From positions 1 through 64,000 of the forward strand of contig NZ_JAHHQJ010000013.1 in the NCBI RefSeq assembly GCF_020026455.1: 64,000 nucleotides of DNA, read 5' to 3'. Under the pieces are notes generated by a model. That model was not told the DNA's origin. It worked only from the letters and a program-made list of their open reading frames with translations, and searched no databases. The DNA is from Alistipes sp. Its GTDB lineage: Bacteria; Bacteroidota; Bacteroidia; Bacteroidales; Rikenellaceae. The position numbers were made by a program, and so were the translations under genes. Position 1 is the first letter of the stretch, and every line of letters starts with the position of its first letter. Positions 1 to 9,362 of the stretch are shown in pieces.

Positions 1-46
<46 letters not shown>

Positions 47-261
47 TAAAAAAATGTTTAGTTATAAATCTTTAGCTCTAATCTCAAAGGTATTGTTTGA
101 AATCACTCTCTTGCGAGAGTGGAAAAAACTTTTAGCTGCTCAAATACTTCAAAGAACGCCGTTCCGTATATTACTATAAGAACAATTTCTTTTATTTTGC
201 CGGGATTCGCCCTTCGGCTTCACCCGTCGTTCTGACCGCAACTTTTCAGCGGAAAGTGGTG

Positions 262-293
262 CAAAGATAAGTGTTTATTTTCGAACCACCAAA
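262..293 (-). promoter_or_regulatory. rRNA operon promoter, proximal copy
   Basis: On the minus strand a TTTG -33 box (293-290) is followed after 20 bp by TATCTTTG (269-262), a full match to the Bacteroidota TTTG/TAnnTTTG consensus. It is the copy nearest the 16S gene, leaving a leader of about 210 nt. The surrounding AT-rich sequence is repeated in diverged form around the next two promoters. Confidence 0.85.
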
Positions 294-375
294 TCTTTTT
301 GAAAGAATTTTTCAGAAATTTTTCAGAACCTTTTTTCGTATCGTTTCGAACCGTGTGTTGCATTCGAAGCGGGTG

Positions 376-406
376 CAAAGGTAAGCCTTTTTTCTGAACT
401 TCCAAA
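376..406 (-). promoter_or_regulatory. rRNA operon promoter, middle copy
   Basis: TTTG (406-403), 19 bp, then TACCTTTG (383-376) on the minus strand. It lies 114 bp upstream of the proximal copy. The flanks share T-rich blocks with the other two copies, so the array looks like duplicated promoter units. Confidence 0.85.
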
Positions 407-487
407 GGATTTCGGAACTTTTTTTCAAAATTTTTCAGAACCTGTTTTTTGTCGCTTTCAAGAGGTGTTTCTCTCAGGAAGCGGATG

Positions 488-520
488 CAAAGATAAGAAC
501 TTTTCCTGTCAACTTCCAAA
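488..520 (-). promoter_or_regulatory. rRNA operon promoter, distal copy
   Basis: TTTG (520-517), 21 bp, then TATCTTTG (495-488) on the minus strand, 112 bp upstream of the middle copy. All three copies point towards the 16S gene, and no convincing minus-strand gene lies between them and it. Confidence 0.85.
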
Positions 521-605
521 TTATTCGAAAACTTTTTTCAAACTATTTTCACACCAAATTCACACCCGACTATGGATCAACAAGTTAGTTGTGAAAATAT
601 TTTAA

Positions 606-613
606 TATCTTTG
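606..613 (+). promoter_or_regulatory. -7 box of the papain-like lipoprotein gene
   Basis: TATCTTTG matches TAnnTTTG and lies 25 bp before the ATG at 639. No good -33 box sits at the usual distance; a GTTG at 588-591 is too close. The spacing to the start codon supports it as this gene's promoter. Confidence 0.55.
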
Positions 614-638
614 CACCTGTAATCTCAAAACAAACGTC

Positions 639-1268
639 ATGAGGTCTTTATTATATATAGGTATCCTATTATCCGGCTTTTCCTGCGCCCGAAACACCCC
701 TTGCCTGCACCCGGGAGATCTACTGTTTCAGGTCGGAAAAACATCGGAAATGACCGGAGCGATCACGGCCGCGACTGGCCAAGAGCGCCAACTGAACTAC
801 ACGCACGTGGGCATAGCCGTGCAAACGGGCGGGGTCGACTCGGTATTGGAGGCCACGAGCGACGGAGGCGTTCGCCTGACGGCGTTGGGTGATTTTCTGG
901 AACGCACCGCCCAAATCGACGGGCGGCCTGCCGTTACGGTAATGCGTCTGCGCGACACGACAGGCGTCGCAGCAGCTGTAGAGCGGGCACGAAAATTCAT
1001 CGGACAACCCTACGATTACTCGTTCCGACCGGATAACGGCAAGATGTATTGCAGCGAACTGGTGCGGGAAAGCTACCTCACCCCGGAGGGCTGCCGACGT
1101 TTTCCGGCCCGGCCGATGAATTTTCGCGCGGCGGACGGATCACTACCCCGCTTTTGGGCAGAGCTGTTTGCCGAATTGGGCGAGGAGGTTCCCCAGGATA
1201 TCCCCGGAACGAACCCCAACGACATGGCACACGATCCGCAGCTCAAGGAGGTCGCCCGCTACTATTGA
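639..1268 (+). CDS. YiiX-like permuted papain-fold lipoprotein hydrolase
   Basis: A 209-residue protein resembling the YaeF/YiiX (DUF830, NlpC/P60-like) permuted papain-fold hydrolases. In that family the catalytic His precedes the Cys. Here YTHVGIAV (around residue 55) supplies the His and MYCSELV (around residue 135) the Cys. The N-terminus is a short hydrophobic signal ending in GFSC, a loose lipobox, so the protein is probably membrane-anchored in the periplasm or at the surface. Family members are thought to cut amide or thioester bonds in cell-wall or lipid substrates; the substrate here is unknown. It stands alone between the rRNA promoters and a long spacer. A hairpin without a T-run follows the stop (1270-1292). 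Confidence 0.8.
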   Translation: MRSLLYIGILLSGFSCARNTPCLHPGDLLFQVGKTSEMTGAITAATGQERQLNYTHVGIAVQTGGVDSVLEATSDGGVRLTALGDFLERTAQIDGRPAVTVMRLRDTTGVAAAVERARKFIGQPYDYSFRPDNGKMYCSELVRESYLTPEGCRRFPARPMNFRAADGSLPRFWAELFAELGEEVPQDIPGTNPNDMAHDPQLKEVARYY

Positions 1269-2062
1269 CAGGGTTTTCCCCGAAAGGGAAGACCGACTGC
1301 TGCCCGGGCGCCATGACCGCAGCAAAGCGCAAACGACAGAATGGCCACAGACGCAATAGCGACAGGACGGCTACCGGATCGGAAAAGCCCCCAACGCCGT
1401 ACGCAAAGTCCCGGAATGAGCCAACGAATCAAAGGTTCAGCCCGACGGGCCAAGCTTTTGCAGGTAACCGGCAGAACAGAAAAGCGAGAAGATCGCCCCC
1501 CTCCAGCATAGGCCCGAGCAAGGAAATGGCGCAATCGGAATCGGTTCAAGGTAAGACATGTTACCCATCCATTGTCCCGATCTATCGCATCCCCGTTTTT
1601 CCCTGACAATCAAACCGACTTCTACAACTTCCTGCCCTTTGGAAGGAACCGCCACCTCCGATTAATGGTGTGGCACATGAGCCTACGGCAAACAAACTCC
1701 GTTTTTTGCCAGCTCAGGGAGTGGAATCCACCCCACTTCCCAATTCCCAAACATCCCCTCTTTTTCCCGAAACAGCCTCCATGCAAAGCTCGGAGAGACT
1801 GTTTGTTAACATCATAACGCCAAAGCCTGACATGGTCGTCAAAAGATCAAAGCAAAAAAGAAATAAAAAACTTATTTCCCAAATAAGGGCTTTATTAAAA
1901 AAAGATTATTCAATAAATTCACTTTATAGTAATTATATTTAAATCCAAACAACTCAATAGGTTATATCGATTACTATCATTCCCCGAGTTCAGTAAATAA
2001 AAAAGTAGCTTTTTTAAATAATTTTACGCTCCAAATTATCTGGCTCATTGGAGAATACTTTC
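1269..2062. other. Long spacer without a convincing gene
   Basis: About 0.8 kb between the papain-like gene and the promoter of the next operon. The first 550 bases are GC-moderate and the rest (from about 1840) is strongly AT-rich. Short open frames exist (for example 1670-1942) but have no homology I recognise, no signal peptide and no coding-like composition. I see no tRNA, riboswitch or insertion sequence. The left half could be decayed coding sequence. Confidence 0.5.
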
Positions 2063-2070
2063 TATTTTTG
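2063..2070 (+). promoter_or_regulatory. Possible -7 box of the phosphodiester glycosidase operon
   Basis: TATTTTTG fits TAnnTTTG in the AT-rich leader of the first glycan operon. The -33 position holds only a weak CTGG (2040-2043, 19 bp spacing). It would give a 5' leader of about 100 nt before the ATG at 2176. Confidence 0.4.
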
Positions 2071-2175
2071 TTTTGAAAAGTGAAATCAAACCGGACAAAA
2101 GCATCCTATCCCAAATTATGAATCTTTAAAATGCACCAAAAAGACGTCCGTTCCCAAATCAATGTCAACAGAAAG

Positions 2176-3198
2176 ATGAAACTTAAAATCCTTGGCTTCA
2201 CCCTGCTTGCTGCCAGCCTATGCAGCGTGTGCAGCATATGCTGCAGCGATTCGAAAACACCCGACTACGAATTCCCCGAAGGCCCTGATCCCGCCCCTCA
2301 GCAAGGCGATTATCCGCCGGGACTGACCGTAACCGAGTTTACAGACAATCTGCCCGGCGGAAAACAATGCCTTGGATTCGTGGCCGTAGCCGACCTGAAA
2401 GCCAATCCCAAACTGCGCTTCAACGCTGTGTACCTGCCTCGTCAGAAAACGCCGTCGCGCATTCATGCCGAATTTGCCTCGGCCAACCGAGGAACGGCCT
2501 ATGTGACGACCAACGCCGGCTATTGGTGGTCCAGAAAATCGCTGAGCCTGCTCGTTAGTGGCAGCGTCGTTGAGTCGATCGAGAATCAAACAGTCGAGCG
2601 CAACAACCAGACAGTCTACCCCGTGCGTTCCTCGTTCGGGCAGATGGCGTCCGGAGAATTCGAGACGCGCTGGGTCTACTGCGTTCTCGACGACGGCAAC
2701 AAGCCTTATGCCTTCCCGTCTGCCCTCAACAACGACGAACGCACGAATACGTACATGTCCGCACCGCCGACTTCGAAGACGCCCGGTGCCGAGTTTTGGA
2801 CTCCGCAGGAGGCCGTCGGAGGAGGTCCGATGCTGGTCAAGGAGGGAAAGAACGTCGCCGTGGAGAATTACTGGAAAGAGGTGTTCGACGGCGGCGGCGT
2901 TGCCGGGACTTCGCGCCAGCCGCGGACCGCAATCGGAGCCACAGCGGACGGAAAACTGATTCTACTCGTGTGTGACGGGCGCAATATGCGGCATAGCGCC
3001 GGATTTACGCTGGCGGAACTGGCCGACAAGCTGATCGCACTGGGGGCTGTCGAAGCGATCAACCTCGACGGCGGCGGCTCTTCGACCATGGTCGGCAGCA
3101 ACGGCAAGGTACTCAACCGACCCAGCGATACGGGCAGCGCCGAAGTGATCATCGAGCGCAAGATTCCGACAGCCGTCGTCATCTCCGAAGTGAACTAA
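2176..3198 (+). CDS. Phosphodiester glycosidase family (NAGPA/DUF2233) lipoprotein
   Basis: A 340-residue exported lipoprotein with a DUF2233/NAGPA domain. This domain removes GlcNAc from GlcNAc-phosphate diesters in the human mannose-6-phosphate uncovering enzyme and is widespread in bacteria. Visible signatures are GGGPMLVKEGK, a SRQPRTAIG segment and the hallmark NLDGGGSSTM near the C-terminus. A Cys-rich lipoprotein signal (CSVCSICCSDS) is followed by a Pro/Asp linker. The start at 2176 is preferred to an upstream in-frame ATG at 2131 because it opens directly on the KLK-hydrophobic signal. It is the first gene of the SusC/SusD operon; the next gene begins 21 bp on. The phosphodiester substrate is inferred from the family. 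Confidence 0.87.
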   Translation: MKLKILGFTLLAASLCSVCSICCSDSKTPDYEFPEGPDPAPQQGDYPPGLTVTEFTDNLPGGKQCLGFVAVADLKANPKLRFNAVYLPRQKTPSRIHAEFASANRGTAYVTTNAGYWWSRKSLSLLVSGSVVESIENQTVERNNQTVYPVRSSFGQMASGEFETRWVYCVLDDGNKPYAFPSALNNDERTNTYMSAPPTSKTPGAEFWTPQEAVGGGPMLVKEGKNVAVENYWKEVFDGGGVAGTSRQPRTAIGATADGKLILLVCDGRNMRHSAGFTLAELADKLIALGAVEAINLDGGGSSTMVGSNGKVLNRPSDTGSAEVIIERKIPTAVVISEVN

Positions 3199-3219
3199 CC
3201 CATAAAGAACCTGTATGAA

Positions 3220-4530
3220 ATGAAAAAACTTCTCCTTCTCTGTCTCACGGTCTTTGCAGCGGCCTCCTGCACACACGAAAAACAGCAGTCGAAGCCACTC
3301 TACATGTGGTTCGACTGCCAAGGCAATTATGCGACACTGAGTCATCCCGATTCGATCCGTTACTACGTGGCCAAGCTCCATGACATGGGCTTTACCGATG
3401 TCGTCGTAGATATGAAGTCGATCATGGGCGAAACGCTCTACAAGAGCGGCATAGCACCTTACATGGGCGAATGGAAAGGCGTAACCCGTCCCGAGGACTA
3501 CGACCTGCTGGGCCATTTCATTGAGGAAGGCCACAGGCTGGGCATGCGCGTGCACGGATCGCTCAATGTGTTCGCCGGCGGTCACAACTATTTTGATCGG
3601 GGAATCATCTATGGCGATCATGCCGACTGGCAGTCGCAGGTATACACCGAAGGTAAGATCAGGCCCATCAGCGAGATAAAGAGCAACTACAACGGCATGC
3701 TCAATCCGGCGAATCAAGAAGTGCAGGAATACGAGCAGGCGATCCTGAGGGAGTTCGTCAAAAAGTATCCCGATGTGGACGGCATCATTTTCGACCGGGT
3801 GCGTTTCGACAATATCACCTCCGACTTCAGTCTGCTGTCGAAGGAACTTTTCGAAGCTTATGCCGGGACGCAAGTCGCCGATTATCCCGATGATATTCTC
3901 CGCTGGGCGCAGGATGCCGATGGCAAGTGGGAATGGTCGCAGGGCCCCCTTTTCCGCAAATGGATCGAATGGCGCGCTTCGGTGATCAAGGACTTCATGA
4001 CCACAACCCACAGGCAGCTTAAGGAGATCAATCCCCGACTGCTGATCGGCGACTATACGGGCGCATGGTATCCGACCTATTATTACGTGGGCGTCAACTG
4101 GGCCAGCGAGCAGTTCGATCCCTCCCGCTATTTCGATTGGGCGACACCCGAATACAAGAACACGGGTTATGCCGACCTGCTTGACATCTATATGACGGGC
4201 CTTTACTATACACTGGTAACCAAAACCGAAGTCGACCAGGCAAACAGAGCCGTAGGACAGCGCACCGAAGCGGGGATGTCCGACGAACAGAATTACTGGT
4301 ACTGCATCGAAGGCGGCGCCGAATGGGCGAAAAAAATCACCTGCGGCGTGGTCCCCGTGACGGGTTCGATCTACGTCGAGCAGTACGAGGGCGACGCAGA
4401 GCAATTCACCCGAGCCGTGGCACAGACGCTCCGCGATACCGACGGTCTGATGATCTTCGATATTATCCATATCATCAACCGCAACTGGTGGTCGGAGTTG
4501 GCGGCCGGAATCGCCGAAGGACGCAAATGA
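3220..4530 (+). CDS. GHL10-like (family 10-type) glycosyl hydrolase lipoprotein, copy A
   Basis: A 436-residue lipoprotein (lipobox ending AAASC, Cys17) with a TIM-barrel-like sequence resembling GHL10, the family of Escherichia coli DigH, which cuts peptidoglycan strands stripped of peptides. Family-like landmarks are MWFDCQGN at the N-terminus, GFTDVVVDMK, LNPANQEVQEY, and DGIIFDRVRFDN, which carries the likely active-site acidic residues. It is a clear paralogue of the protein at 11107-12540 (shared GFTDVVVD, FDR/LDR-x-RFD, TSDFS, YYxVGVNWAS). It lies between the phosphodiester glycosidase and susC. The exact family and substrate are inferred; alpha-amylase-like family protein would be a cautious label. 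Confidence 0.7.
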   Translation: MKKLLLLCLTVFAAASCTHEKQQSKPLYMWFDCQGNYATLSHPDSIRYYVAKLHDMGFTDVVVDMKSIMGETLYKSGIAPYMGEWKGVTRPEDYDLLGHFIEEGHRLGMRVHGSLNVFAGGHNYFDRGIIYGDHADWQSQVYTEGKIRPISEIKSNYNGMLNPANQEVQEYEQAILREFVKKYPDVDGIIFDRVRFDNITSDFSLLSKELFEAYAGTQVADYPDDILRWAQDADGKWEWSQGPLFRKWIEWRASVIKDFMTTTHRQLKEINPRLLIGDYTGAWYPTYYYVGVNWASEQFDPSRYFDWATPEYKNTGYADLLDIYMTGLYYTLVTKTEVDQANRAVGQRTEAGMSDEQNYWYCIEGGAEWAKKITCGVVPVTGSIYVEQYEGDAEQFTRAVAQTLRDTDGLMIFDIIHIINRNWWSELAAGIAEGRK

Positions 4531-4578
4531 ACTGCAACCAATATAAAACATCAAAAAACTTAACTTAAATGTAATTCT

Positions 4579-7500
4579 ATGAAAGACTTCAAGAATTCCC
4601 TGACAAGGAAGTGCATGGCGCTTCTGATGTCATTGCTTGTTGTCGGTACGGCTTCCGCCCAGACACAGGTGACGGGAACTGTTACGGACGAAAGCGGGCA
4701 GCCTCTGCTGGGTGTAACTGTTATTGTCATAGGGACAAATACGGGAACCATCACCGACTCCCAGGGCAAATATTCGATCACCGCCAAGTCTGGCAATATA
4801 CTTGAGTTCCAATTTTTAGGCATGAAATCCGAGCAAAGGACCGTGGGAGGTGGAGTTTCTGCCATTGATGTCTCCCTCAAGGAAGACTCAGCCAAAGTAG
4901 ATGAGGTCGTTGTCGTCGGTTACGGTACGATGAAACGTGCAAGCATTACGGGCGCCATTTCTCAAATCGACGGTAAGGAACTGCTCAAGGCGCCGATGGG
5001 AAATGTGACGAATATGTTGGGCGGACGTGTCGCCGGCGTGGTGGCCCTGCAGCAGTCGGGACAGCCCGGCAGCGACGGCGCCAGCATTTTGGTACGAGGC
5101 AGCGGCGCAAAGTATATTGTGGACGGCGTGGCCCGCGATTTCAGCCAGATTGACCCCAACGATATTGAAAGTATTTCGGTGCTCAAGGACGCATCGTCGG
5201 CTGCGATCTACGGCATGGATGCTTCGGCCGTTATCATCGTGACGACCAAAAGGGGAAAGGCCGCTCCGGCCAAAATCTCCTACACCGGCACTTTCGCTTT
5301 GAGCCAGAACGCCGTAATGCTCGAAATGCTCGATGGCCCGGGGTATGGCTATTGGTATAACAAAGCCCGCGAAATGGACGGAGACACTCCGATTTTCACA
5401 CAGCGCCAGATCGACATGATGCTCAACGGCGATCCGAGCGACGGCTGGGGCAACACAAACTGGTACGAAAAGACTTTCGGCACGGGATACAACCAGTCGC
5501 ACAACCTCAACGTGACGGGCGGAAATGAGCGAATCAAGTATTTTTCTTCGATCGGTTACTTCGATCAAGAGGGTAATGTGGAGAATTTTTCATTCGACCG
5601 TATCAATATCCGTTCGAACATCGAAGCCAAAATCGCCAAGAACTGGACCCTTGCCGTGGATCTGTCCGGTCGTGTGCAGCGCAGCAATCGCCCCGGATTT
5701 TCGGGCGATCCCAGCGATTGGAACAACATCGCGCAGCAGGCCATGCGCGCACACCCCTATGTCCCCGAAAAATATAACGGGCTCCCTGTTTCGACCAATA
5801 CATCGAGCGCTATCGTAAATCCGCTCGCTTCATCCGAGGAGTCGGGCTATGCGAAAAACAATACATTCTATTTCCAGTCGAATGTTTCGCTTAAATATGA
5901 TTTCCCGTTCCTGAAGGGTCTGTCGGCCAAATTCATGGTGGCCTATGACTATGCGCAGACCTATTCCAAGATTTATTCCACACCCTTCCGAACAATGGTC
6001 GCCACGCTTCCCACGACTCTTGACGGCGATATTTCCTATACCGAGAGCTGGGATTCGCGTAAAAAATCAGAAAATTCGCTGATGGAGGGACTCACGCGCA
6101 ACACGCAGATTACGACAAACGCTTCGCTCAATTATGCCAATACCTTTGGGAAGCATAATGTTTCTGCAATCCTGCTGATGGAGACCTACTCTAACGACGG
6201 CAATAATTTCAGCGCCTACGGAGAAGGATTTTCGATCAAGGAACTTGCCGAACTCAAATACGCCTCTATTCCTGACAAGATGACGATCAACGGCATGAGT
6301 TCCGTTTCGCGCAAAGCCGGTTTCGCGGCCCGTATCAATTACGATTATGGCAATAAGTATCTTGTCGAATTATCGTGCCGGTATGACGGCAGTTATCTGT
6401 TCGGCGGGATGGTTTCGGGAAAACGCTGGTCTCCCTTCCCCGCCGCATCGGTCGGATGGAGAATATCGAATGAGCCCTGGTTCGATTCCAAGGCCATCGA
6501 CAACTTGAAATTGCGTGCAAGTATTGGTCTCACGGGGACAACGGGCGGCATCAGTGCTTACTCGTACCTGAATACATTAGGTTTTCTGAACACTCCGGGC
6601 GTTGTACTGGGAGGCATCGGAGCCAACGGCCTGCTCACATCGAGTTTGGCGAATGAGAATCTGACATGGGCAAAGAACCTGCAGTATAACGGGGGATTCG
6701 ACCTAAGCATGTGGGGCGGCAGACTGGGCGTCGAATTCGATGTATTCTACAAATATATCTATGACATTCTGAGCGGAGTGACAGCCACCTATCCCAGTTC
6801 TTTCGGCGGTTATTACCCAAAGTATGAAAATAGCAACAAACAGGCTCACAAGGGTTTTGAGATCACGTTGAGCCATCGCAACCGCATCGGTGATTTCAAT
6901 TACAACGTGAGTCTGACCGGTACATACACCAAACGCAAATGGCTGCACTATAACGATGCCGCCAATACGCCCGATTGGCTCAAACTTACAGGCAAGGAAG
7001 TCGATGCCCAGGTCGGCTTCATCTCCGCAGGATTGTTCCAGAGTCAGGACGAAATCGACAATTCTCCGACAATTGTGGGCAAAGCCGTTCGTGTAGGCGA
7101 TATCAAGTACGTCGATCGCAACGGCGACGGAGTGATTTCCTACGAACAGGACCGCGGTTATGTCGGGGCTGCCGCCTATCCCAAATTTGTAGGAGGCCTC
7201 TCTTTTTCGGGTGATTGGAAAGGCATCGACCTCTCGTTCCTGTTCCAGGCCGGCCTTGGCCGGGATGTGGCTCTGACGGGTGTATACAGTGGAGGAATCA
7301 TGGACAACACCCAGATGACCAAGCCGTTCTACCACGGAGGCAACTCGCCCAAATACCTTGTGGAGAACTCGTGGCGAGAGGATCACACCAATGCCGAATT
7401 CCCGCGTCTGAGCATCGTTCAGGCCAGTTCGAATAATGCCTATTCGTCGACATTCTGGTACCGAAGCGGCGATTATCTGCGTCTGAAGAATTTGCAGATC

Positions 7501-7692
7501 GGATACACTTTCCCGCAGAAATGGATGGGCCGAATCGGCATCGACCGTCTGCGCATCTATTTCGAAGGACAGAACCTCTGGACCGTCAGCGAACTGACCA
7601 AATTCAACATTGATCCTGAACAGCCCGGAGTGTCGAACGGTTACTATCCGCAGCAACGCATCTTCTCGTTCGGAGTAAACTTGGCATTCTAA
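4579..7692 (+). CDS. SusC-family TonB-linked outer membrane glycan transporter
   Basis: A 1037-residue SusC-type TonB-dependent transporter. It has a signal peptide ending TASAQ, an N-terminal carboxypeptidase-like domain (QVTGTVTDESGQPLLGV), a TonB-box-like stretch (KVDEVVVVGYGTMK), a plug with DPNDIESISVLKDASSAAIYG, and a long barrel ending in the aromatic IFSFGVNLAF. With the SusD lipoprotein, which starts 1 bp after its stop, it should form the lid-and-barrel importer of this operon. Length and motifs are normal for the family. The imported glycan cannot be read from sequence; the neighbours suggest phosphodiester or amino-sugar glycans. Confidence 0.95.
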   Translation: MKDFKNSLTRKCMALLMSLLVVGTASAQTQVTGTVTDESGQPLLGVTVIVIGTNTGTITDSQGKYSITAKSGNILEFQFLGMKSEQRTVGGGVSAIDVSLKEDSAKVDEVVVVGYGTMKRASITGAISQIDGKELLKAPMGNVTNMLGGRVAGVVALQQSGQPGSDGASILVRGSGAKYIVDGVARDFSQIDPNDIESISVLKDASSAAIYGMDASAVIIVTTKRGKAAPAKISYTGTFALSQNAVMLEMLDGPGYGYWYNKAREMDGDTPIFTQRQIDMMLNGDPSDGWGNTNWYEKTFGTGYNQSHNLNVTGGNERIKYFSSIGYFDQEGNVENFSFDRINIRSNIEAKIAKNWTLAVDLSGRVQRSNRPGFSGDPSDWNNIAQQAMRAHPYVPEKYNGLPVSTNTSSAIVNPLASSEESGYAKNNTFYFQSNVSLKYDFPFLKGLSAKFMVAYDYAQTYSKIYSTPFRTMVATLPTTLDGDISYTESWDSRKKSENSLMEGLTRNTQITTNASLNYANTFGKHNVSAILLMETYSNDGNNFSAYGEGFSIKELAELKYASIPDKMTINGMSSVSRKAGFAARINYDYGNKYLVELSCRYDGSYLFGGMVSGKRWSPFPAASVGWRISNEPWFDSKAIDNLKLRASIGLTGTTGGISAYSYLNTLGFLNTPGVVLGGIGANGLLTSSLANENLTWAKNLQYNGGFDLSMWGGRLGVEFDVFYKYIYDILSGVTATYPSSFGGYYPKYENSNKQAHKGFEITLSHRNRIGDFNYNVSLTGTYTKRKWLHYNDAANTPDWLKLTGKEVDAQVGFISAGLFQSQDEIDNSPTIVGKAVRVGDIKYVDRNGDGVISYEQDRGYVGAAAYPKFVGGLSFSGDWKGIDLSFLFQAGLGRDVALTGVYSGGIMDNTQMTKPFYHGGNSPKYLVENSWREDHTNAEFPRLSIVQASSNNAYSSTFWYRSGDYLRLKNLQIGYTFPQKWMGRIGIDRLRIYFEGQNLWTVSELTKFNIDPEQPGVSNGYYPQQRIFSFGVNLAF

Positions 7693-7693
7693 C

Positions 7694-9346
7694 ATGAAAA
7701 ACGAAGCAACAATGAAAACAGGAATCAAAATAGCCATGATATCGTTACTGACGTTCTCTTCAGTCGGTTGCAACGATTTCCTCGACACCACGCCGCATGA
7801 CAGCATTTCGGACAAGGTGGTCTGGAACGACCTACAAACGGCGACGCTCTACCTCAACGGATTTTATCCGTACATTGACCGTTACGGACAGTTTGGCTCC
7901 GCTCAGTTTCAGGGCAATCTGACCGAGGGACTTACCGAAACGTTCAAATACGGTTCGTACGTTCCGGGTAATAAGGCCGGAGACTCCAATAATTATGTGT
8001 TTACTCCTGAAACGATGTCGTCGACGGGCAACCTGCTCGATGCCTGGACGAGTGGATATGAGCGTATTCGCCGTATCAATGAGTTTTTGGAATCCATGCG
8101 GAAGCATTCGACTTTCCCAGCAGAGGAGAATGCCAAACTTGAGGCTCAGGCTCGCTTTTTCCGCGCATTCGTCTATTTCCAGTTGGCCAAACGGCATGGA
8201 GGGGTAATCCTCTATACGGACATGAATCTCCAGAAGAATAAGGACCGAAGCACTGCCGCTGAAACCTGGGATTTGATTGCCTCGGACCTCAAATATGCCG
8301 CATCGGTATTGCCGGTGCACTGGGACGCGGCCAACAAGGAGCGCATAACGTGCGGTGCAGCTTGGGCCATGCTTGCACGGGCCATGCTTTATGCCGAACG
8401 CTGGCAGGATGCCAAAGATGCGGCGGACAAGGTTTTCGAACTGCAGGTCTATTCCCTGACCGACAAGTACGAGGATGCCTTCAGAGGAGGAAACAGCGAG
8501 TCGATTCTCGAATACAACTATCTGGTAACAGGCCCCAATCATACTTTCGATAATGACTACGTTCCTTACGGCGACATGGACAACGACGGCGGCAAAGGCT
8601 GTCCGACGCAGGAGATGGTCGAATCGTATCAATCGAAAGACGGAAAAACCGTAGATTGGAGCAAATGGCACGCCGAGACGACCGAGTTGCCTCCCTACGA
8701 TCAGCTGGAGCCGCGTTTTGCCGCAACTATTCTTTACCACGGAGCGCAATGGAAGGGGCATACAATGACCAACAGCGTTGGAGGCACCCATGGGCAGTAT
8801 ATGGATTATCGCAGTGACACCTACCCGAAGGGACGCACCACTACCGGATATTATCTGCGCAAATACCTCGATGAAAGCCACACCGATTTTTCGGTCATCA
8901 AGACCAGCACGCAGACTTGGGTAGAACTTCGCCTGGCCGAAATCTACCTCATCCGCGCCGAGGCCAATTATCATTTGGGCGATTCGGGAGCCGCCTTGGA
9001 GGATATCAATGCCGTAAGGCAGCGTCCGGGAGTGAATCTGCCGGCTCTTTCGGGCCTTTCGGGGAAAGATCTTTTCACGGCCATACGCCTGGAACGCAAG
9101 ATCGAACTGGCTTACGAAGGGCACCTCTATTGGGATATGCGCCGCTGGAAACTTGCCGACAAGAAGTACAACGGTTACCGTGTACACGGTCTGAAGATCT
9201 CGCCGCATCAGGGCGCTTTTAAATTCGAGTATGTCGACTGTGACTTGCAGGACCGTAAATTTCTGGCAAAGAGCTACGTATTCCCGATTCCATACGATGA
9301 GTTGGCGAACAATTCGGCGATCGAACAGTATGACGAGTGGAAATAA
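7694..9346 (+). CDS. SusD/RagB-family surface glycan-binding lipoprotein
   Basis: A SusD-like lipoprotein of 550 residues (544 if the second Met at 7712 is used). The lipobox SSVGC is followed by NDFLDTTP, a typical SusD mature start. Helical TPR-like segments and the C-terminal WVELRLAEIYLIRAEANY and LERKIELAYEGHLYWDMRRW motifs are characteristic. The ATG lies 1 bp after the susC stop, so translation is probably coupled. It caps the SusC barrel and binds the glycan at the cell surface. The 7712 start gives a shorter, more usual signal peptide and cannot be excluded. Confidence 0.95.
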   Translation: MKNEATMKTGIKIAMISLLTFSSVGCNDFLDTTPHDSISDKVVWNDLQTATLYLNGFYPYIDRYGQFGSAQFQGNLTEGLTETFKYGSYVPGNKAGDSNNYVFTPETMSSTGNLLDAWTSGYERIRRINEFLESMRKHSTFPAEENAKLEAQARFFRAFVYFQLAKRHGGVILYTDMNLQKNKDRSTAAETWDLIASDLKYAASVLPVHWDAANKERITCGAAWAMLARAMLYAERWQDAKDAADKVFELQVYSLTDKYEDAFRGGNSESILEYNYLVTGPNHTFDNDYVPYGDMDNDGGKGCPTQEMVESYQSKDGKTVDWSKWHAETTELPPYDQLEPRFAATILYHGAQWKGHTMTNSVGGTHGQYMDYRSDTYPKGRTTTGYYLRKYLDESHTDFSVIKTSTQTWVELRLAEIYLIRAEANYHLGDSGAALEDINAVRQRPGVNLPALSGLSGKDLFTAIRLERKIELAYEGHLYWDMRRWKLADKKYNGYRVHGLKISPHQGAFKFEYVDCDLQDRKFLAKSYVFPIPYDELANNSAIEQYDEWK

Positions 9347-9362
9347 ACATTGAACTACAATT

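Noticed and set aside
220..519. A 99-codon minus-strand open frame before the 16S gene
   Set aside because: It covers three tandem rRNA promoters, and its Lys/Phe-rich peptide reflects AT-rich promoter DNA.
1270..1292. Hairpin after the papain-like gene as a terminator
   Set aside because: A 9-bp stem exists but no T-run follows, so termination is not supported.
1670..1942. A 90-codon plus-strand open frame in the long spacer
   Set aside because: No homology, no promoter or signal, and composition changes half-way through.
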